The notes below the pieces were generated by a model, which was not told the origin of the DNA, made no database searches, and worked only from the letters and a program-made list of their open reading frames with translations. This document shows, in pieces, positions 57,767-64,000 of a stretch of 64,000 nt of DNA. The stretch lies in contig JAKSZU010000025.1 of assembly GCA_026018925.1 (NCBI GenBank), positions 20,997,391 through 21,061,390 of the forward strand, in the 5' to 3' direction. The translations under genes and the position numbers were made by a program. Numbering within the stretch: position 1 is the first letter of the stretch; the number at the start of each line of letters is the position of its first letter. The DNA comes from Tupaia tana. Taxonomy: Eukaryota > Chordata > Mammalia > Scandentia > Tupaiidae.

Positions 57767-60700
57767 CCCCATTTCAGCCAATTCTCAAAGTAACTTAAAC
57801 CACAGCAGAGCACACAGTGAACCCAAAGCCAACAAACTGATACCACTACACACAACATTCAGACCCGAAGTACCAATCTGCTATGCACAGAATTCGCCCC
57901 TAACACCCTATCATCAGTTAGAACCTCAGCAACATTCATTGATTTTCAATGCAAACCCCACTTTAAGCCAAAGCCAAAACCACAGTATAGCCAACAGTGA
58001 ACCGAAAACCAGCCCACTTAGACCACTGCACAAAACATTCAGATGCGAAGAACAGATCAGCCACACACAGAATTCCCCACTCACAACCTAACAGCAAGAA
58101 GGACCTCAGAAACATTCATTGATTTTCAAAGCAAAACCCATTTCAGCCAAAGATCAACCCAATGGAAACCACAGCACAGCCCTCAGTGAACCGAAAACCA
58201 ACAAACTGATTCCACTACACACAACATTCAGACGCCAAGAACGAATCTGCCACCCACAAAATTTCCCACTCACAACCTAACAGCAAAATGAACCTCAGCA
58301 ACGATCATTGATTTTCCAAACAAACCCCATTTCAGACAAATGTCAACCCAATTGAAACCACAGCACCGCCCACACTGAACCGAAAAGCAACAAACTGACA
58401 CCACTACACACAACATTCAGACCCCAAGTCCCAATCAGCCACCCACAAATTCGCCCCTAGCACCCTCTCATCAGTGAGAACCGCAGCGATATTCATTGCT
58501 TTTCAAAGCAAACCCCACTTAAAGCCAAAGCCCCACCATTTCAAAGCACTGTACAGCCCACTGTGAACCGAAAACCAGCCCACTTAGACCACTGAATACA
58601 ACATTCAGACCCAAAGAACAAATCTGCCACCCAAAAATTTCCCACTCACACCCTAATGGCAGTAAGAACCTCAGCAACATTCATTGATTTTCAAATAAAC
58701 CCCATTTCAGCCAAATCTCAACCCAATTGAAACCACACCACCTCCCACACTGAACCAAAAAGCAACAAACTGACACCACTACACACAACATTCAGACCCC
58801 AAGTCCCAATCAGCCACAAAAAGAATTCGCCCCTAGCCCCCTCTCATCAGTGAGAACCTCAGCGACATTCATTGCTTTTCAAAGCAAACCCCACTTTAAA
58901 CCAAAGCTCTACCCATTTCAAAGCACTGTACAGCCCACTGTGAACTGAAAACCAGCACACTTAGACCACTGAATACAACATTCGGACCCAAAGAACAAAT
59001 CAGCTACCCCAAAATTTCTCACTCACATGCTAATGGCAGTAAGAACCACAGAAACATTCATTGATTTTCAAATAAACCCCATTTCAGCCAAATCTCAACC
59101 CAATTGAAACCACAGCACTGCCCACACTGAACCAAAAAGCAACAAACTGACACCACTACACAAAACATTCAGACCCCAAGTCCCAATCAGCCACAAAAAG
59201 AATTTGCCTCTAGCCCCCTCTCATCAGTGAGAACCTCAGCGACATTCATTGCTTTTCAAAGCAAACCCCACTTTAAGCCAAAGCCCCATCCATTTCAAAC
59301 CACTGTACAGCCCACTGTGAACCGAAAACCAGTCCACTTAGATCACTGAATACAACATTCAGACCCGAAGAACAAATCTGCCACCCAAAAATTTCCAACA
59401 CACACCCGAATGGCAGTAAGAACCTCAGCAATGGAAACCACAGCACAGCCCACAGTGAACCGAAAACCAACAAACTGATTCCACTACACACAACATTCAG
59501 ATGCCAAGAACGAATCTGCCACCCACAAAATTCCCCACTCACAACCTAACGGCAAATTGAACCTGAGCAACGATCATTGATTTTCCAAACAAACCCCATT
59601 TCAGCCAAATCTCAACCCAATTCAAACTACAGCACCGCCCACACTGAACCGAAAAACAACAGACACCACTACACACAACATTCAGACCCCAAGTCCCAAT
59701 CAGCCACCCCAAGAATTCGCCCCTAGCACCCTCTCAACAGTGAGAACGTCAGCGATATTCATTGGTTTTCAAAGCAAACCCCACTTTAAGCCAAAGCCCC
59801 ACCCATTTCAAAGCACTGTACAGCCCACTGTGAACTGAAAACCAGCCCACTTAGACCACTGAATACAACACTCAGACCTGAAGAACAAATCTACCAAACA
59901 AAAGTTTCCCACTCACACCCTAAGGCATTAAGAGCCTCAGCAACATTCATTGATTTTCAATGCAAACCCCACTTTAAGCCAAAGCCCAAACCACAGTATA
60001 GCCAACTGTGAACCGAAAACCAGCACACTTAGACCACTGCACAAAACATACAGACGTGAAGAACAAATCAGTCACACACAGAATTCCCCACTCACAACCT
60101 AACAGCAAGAAGGACCTCAGAAACATTCATTGATTTTCAAAGCAAAATCCATTTCAGCCAAAGCTCAACCCAATGGAAACCACAGCACAACCCACAGTGA
60201 ACTGAGAACCAAGAAACTGATTCCACTACACACAACATTCAGACGCCAAGAACGAAACTGCCACCCACAAAATTCCCCACTCACAACCTAACGGCAAAAA
60301 GAACCTCAGCAACGATCATTGATTTTCCAAACAAACCCCATTTCAGCCAAATCTCAACCCAAATGAAACCACAGCACCGCCCACACTGAACCAAAAAGCA
60401 ACAAACTGACACCACTACACACAGCAATCAGACCCCTAGTTCCAATCAGCCACCCACAGAATTCACCCCTAGCACCCTCTCATCCGTAAGAACCTCAGTG
60501 ACATTCATTGCTTTTCAAATCAAACCCCACTTTAAGCCAAAGCCCCACCCATTTCAAGGCACTGTACAGCCCACTGTGAACCGAAAACCAGCCCATTAGA
60601 CCAATGAATACAACATTGAGACCCAAATTTTCCACCCAAAAATTTCCCACTCACATGCTAATGGCAGTAAGAACCTTAGCAACATTCATTGATTTTCAAA

Positions 60701-62213
60701 TAAACCCCATTTCAGCCAAATCTCAACCCAATTGAAACCACAGCACCGCCAACACTGAACCGTAAAGCAACAAACTGACACCACTACACACAACATTCAG
60801 ACCCCAAGTCCCAATCAGCCACCCACAGAATTCGCCCCTAGGACCCACTCATCAGTGAGAACCTCAGCAACACTCATTGCTTTTCAAAACAAACCCCACT
60901 TTAAGCCAAAGCCCCACCCATTTCAAACCACCGTACAGCCCACTGTGAACCGAAAACCAGCCCACTTAGACCACTGAATACAACATTCAGACCCGAAGAA
61001 CAAATCTGCCACCCAAAAATTTCCCACTCACACCCTAATGGCAGTAAGAACCTCAGCAACATTCATTGATTTTCAAATAAACCCCATTTCAGCCAAATCT
61101 CAACCCAATTGAACCACAGCACCGCCCACACTGAACCGAAAAGCAACAAACTGACACCACTACACACAACATTCAGACCCCTAGTCCCAATCAGCCAACC
61201 ACAGAATTCACCCCTAGCACCCTCTCATCAGTGAGAACCTCAGCGACATTCATTGCTTTTCAAAGCAAACCCCACTTTAAGCCAAAGCCCCACCCATTTC
61301 AAAGCACTGTACAGCCCACTGTGAACCGAAAACCAGTCCACTTTGACCACTGAAAACAACATTCAGACCCGAAGAACAAATCTGCCACCCAAAAATTTCC
61401 CACTCACACGCTAATGGCAGTAAGAACGTCAGCAACATTCATTGATTTTCAAATAAACCCCATTTCAGCCAAATCTCAACCCAATTGAAACCACAGCACA
61501 GCACACAGTGAACTGAAAACTAAAAATGTGATACCACTACACACAACATTCAGAACCCATGTATCAATCTGCCACCCACAAAAATTTCCCTTAACACCCT
61601 TTTATCAGTGAGAACCTCAGCAACAGTCAGTGATTTTCAAAGCAAACCCCACTTTAAGCCAAAGCGCTACCTATTTCAAACCACTGTGCAGCCCACTGTG
61701 AACTGAAAACAGGCTCACTTAGACCACTGCACACAACATTCAGACCCGAAGAACAAATCTGCCACCCCAAAATTTCCCACTCACACCCTAATGGCAGTAA
61801 GAACCTCAGCAACATTCATTGATTTTCAAATAAACCCCATTTCAGCCAAATCTCAACCCAATTGAAACCACAGCACAGCCCACAGTGAACTGAAAACTAA
61901 AAAACTGATACCACTGCACACAACATTCAGACCCCAGGTGTCAATCTGCCACCCACAAAATTCGTCCTTAACACCCTATCATCAGTGAGAACCTTAGCAA
62001 CATTTATTGATTTTCAAAGCAAACCCCACTTTAAGCCAAAGCCCCACCCATTTTAAACCACAGTGCAGCCCGCTGTGAACTGAAAACAAGCCCACTTAGA
62101 CCACTGCACACAACGTTCAGACCCGAAGAACAATTCTGCCACCCAAAAAATTCCTCACTCACACCCTTACTGCAGTAGGGACCTCAGCAACATTCATTGA
62201 TTTTGAAAGCAAC
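57767..62213. repeat. Higher-order repeat copy 2 (24 monomers, 4,447 bp)
   Basis: Unit starts that I can place are 57,767, 57,956, 58,137, 58,325, 58,513, 58,700, 58,889, 59,077, 59,266, [fused], 59,594, 59,779, 59,967, 60,147, 60,336, 60,525, 60,705, 60,894, 61,082, 61,270, 61,458, 61,647, 61,835, 62,024 and then 62,214. Types A and B mostly alternate, giving 12 dimers. Units 9 and 10 are joined by a ~48-bp deletion. Confidence 0.93.
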
Positions 62214-62402
62214 CCCCATTTCAGCCAATTCTCAAAGTAACTTAAACCACAGCAGAACACACAGTGAACCCAAAGCCAACAAACTGATACCACTACACAC
62301 AACATTCAGACCCGAAGTACCAATCTGCTATGCACAGAATTCGCCCCTAACACCCTATCATCAGTTAGAACCTCAGCAACATTCATTGATTTTCAATGCA
62401 AA

Positions 62403-62960
62403 CCCCACTTTAAGCCAAAGCCCAAACCACAGTATAGCCAACTGTGAACCGAAAACCAGCACACTTAGACCACTGCACAAAACATACAGACGCGAAGAAC
62501 AAATCAGCCACACACAGAATTCCCCACTCACAACCTAACAGCAAGAAGGACCTCAGAAACATTCATTGATTTTCAAAGCAAAATCCATTTCAGCCAAAGC
62601 TCAACCAAATGGAAACCACAGCACAGCCCACAGTGAACCAAAAACCAACAAACTGATTCCACTACACACAACATTCAGATGCCAAGAACAAATCTGCCAC
62701 CCACAAAATTCCCCACTCACAATCTAATGGCAAAAAGCACATCAGCAACGATCATTGATTTTCTAAACAAACCCCATTTCAGCCAAATCTCAACCCAATT
62801 GAAACCACAGCGCAGCCCACACTGAACCGAAAAGCAGCAAACTGACACCACTACACACAACATTCAGACCCCAAGTCCCAATCAGCCACCCACAGAATTC
62901 GCCCCTAGCACCCTCTCATCAGTGAGAACCTCAGCGACATTCATTGATTTTCAATGCAAA
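62403..62960. repeat. 558-bp trimer, copy 1
   Basis: Three units that resemble units 13-15 of the higher-order repeat. It is repeated immediately at 62,961-63,518; both share private changes such as GGCAAAAAGCACATCAGC and CCGAAAAGCAGCAAACTG. Confidence 0.85.
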
Positions 62961-63518
62961 CCCCACTTTAAGCCAAAGCCCATACCACAGTATAGCCAAC
63001 TGTGATCCGAAAACCAGCCCACTTAGACCACTATACAAAACATACAGACGCGAAGAACAAATCAGCCACCCACAGAATTCCCCACTCACAACCTAACAGC
63101 AAGAAGGAACTCAGAAACATTCATTGATTTTCAAAGCAAAATCCATTTCAGCCAAAGCTCAACCAAATGGAAACCACAGCACAACCCACAGTGAACTAAA
63201 AACCAACAAACTGATTCCACTACACACAACATTTAGATGCCAAGAAAAAATCTGCCACCCACAAAATTCCCCACTCACAACCTAATGGCAAAAAGCACAT
63301 CAGCAACAATCATTGATTTTCCAAACAAACCCCATTTCAGCCAAATCTCAACCCAATTGAAACCATAGCACAGCCCACACTGAACCGAAAAGCAGCAAAC
63401 TGACACCACTACACACAACATTCAGACCCCAAGTCCCAATCAGCCACCCACAGAATTCGCCCTTAGCACCCTCTCATCACTGAGGACCTCAGCGACATTC
63501 AATGATTTTCAAAGCAAA
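62961..63518. repeat. 558-bp trimer, copy 2
   Basis: Direct tandem copy of 62,403-62,960 with scattered single-base differences (for example ATTGATTTTCTAAAC in copy 1, ATTGATTTTCCAAAC here). Confidence 0.85.
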
Positions 63519-64000
63519 CCCCACTTTAAGCCAAAGCCCCACCCATTTCAAACCACTGTACAGCCCACTGTGAACCAAAAACCAGCCCACTTAGACCACT
63601 GAATACAACATTCAGACCCGAAGAACCAATCTGCCACCCAAAAATTTCCCACTCACACCCTAATGGCAGTAAGAACCTCAGCAACATTCATTGATTTTCC
63701 AAACAAACCCCATTTCAGCCAAATCTCAACCCAATTGAATCCACAACACAGCCCACAGTGAACCAAAAAGTAACAAACTGACACCACTACACACAACATT
63801 CAGACCCCAAGTACCAATCAGCCACCCACAACATTCGCCCATCACACCCTATCATCAGTTAGAACCTCAGGAAAACTGGTTGAATTTCACTGCAAACCCT
63901 GCTTTAAGCCAAAGCCCAAACCACAGTATAGCCCACTGTGAACCGAAAACAGCCGACTTAGACAACTGCACACAACATTAAGATGCGAAGAACAAATCTG

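Larger units (their letters stand above)
46966..64000. repeat. Satellite array, ~188-bp monomer, running off the window
   Basis: From about 46,966 the whole window is tandem copies of one unit, roughly 90 monomers. The start of each unit is marked by CCCCACTTTAAGCC or CCCCATTTCAGCC in the inner array, spaced 180-190 bp (for example 56,446, 56,634 and 56,823). The + strand is A+C-rich and G-poor: a sample line, 58,501-58,560, has 22 A, 22 C, 10 T and 6 G. I recognise no named satellite. No gene or transposon is visible inside. The location suggests centromeric, pericentromeric or subtelomeric heterochromatin; that is inference. Confidence 0.97.
62214..64000. repeat. Third higher-order copy, rearranged, cut by window end
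   Basis: The first unit (62,214-62,402) matches unit 1 of copies 1 and 2. The next unit resembles unit 13 (CCCAAACCACAGTATAGCCA, CATACAGACGCGAAG), not unit 2. From there the order follows a duplicated trimer and then further A and B units. Confidence 0.85.

Noticed and set aside
57750-58091. 113-codon open frames in the satellite (also at 62,197-62,538 and shorter ones on both strands)
   Set aside because: They are the same repeat unit read in one frame; frames are broken by 1-bp length changes between units, and composition follows the DNA repeat. No coding signal.
53337-62213. Assembly duplication as the source of the two higher-order copies
   Set aside because: Copies differ by scattered substitutions, a 22-bp indel and other small changes, so they are not a duplicated contig. 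Long reads would settle it.
46966-64000. CRISPR-like array
   Set aside because: The repeats are contiguous 188-bp units without unique spacers, in clearly mammalian DNA.
46966-64000. Canonical CENP-B box
   Set aside because: I found no full nTTCGnnnnAnnCGGGn match by eye; only the 7-of-9 form reported as a finding.

Overview
The window is eukaryotic, mammalian, non-coding DNA. I see no protein-coding exon, rRNA, functional tRNA or bacterial-type gene that I can support. The order-level signals are: MLT1-type MaLR LTR, MIR, MER5A- and MER20-like hAT MITEs, L1 ORF1 and ORF2 fragments, a possible 7SL/Alu-monomer-like fragment, and about 45 copies of a tRNA-derived SINE with a TC-rich tail. The SINE resembles what I remember of the CYN elements of colugos (Dermoptera). 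That species call is from memory and unverified; 'eutherian, probably Euarchontoglires' is safer.

Layout. Positions 1-46,965 are an AT-rich, gene-poor, repeat-dense interval. It holds long SINE copies (about 250-270 bp), a short SINE class (about 120-180 bp), nested and tandem SINEs, antisense L1 3' ends (about 0.93-1.56 kb and 14.5-15.2 kb), an antisense L1/HAL1-like ORF1 fragment with its 5' UTR (30.85-32.28 kb), two kinds of mariner-like MITE (7.26 and 12.88 kb; 36.64 kb), and many microsatellites. Several young SINEs have clean 10-17 bp target-site duplications, so the family was active recently.

Positions 46,966-64,000 (running off the end) are one satellite array of about 90 monomers of ~188 bp. 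It is extremely A+C-rich on the + strand. The left edge (about 47.0-50.5 kb) is diverged and monomeric. A transitional zone (about 50.5-53.3 kb) begins to show two alternating monomer types, A and B. From 53,337 the array has a true higher-order repeat: 24 monomers (12 A/B dimers) in 4,447 bp. Two consecutive copies lie at 53,337-57,766 and 57,767-62,213. A third copy starts at 62,214 and then switches register into a tandemly duplicated 558-bp trimer. No transposon is visible inside the array, against roughly one SINE per kb outside it.

The whole looks like the junction between repeat-rich chromosome-arm (or pericentromeric) DNA and a centromeric, pericentromeric or subtelomeric satellite. 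This array with its 24-mer higher-order structure is my candidate for the undescribed system. Its function is inferred, not shown. Repeat family names are by recognition from memory; RepeatMasker, Tandem Repeats Finder and a self-dotplot would be the deciding checks.
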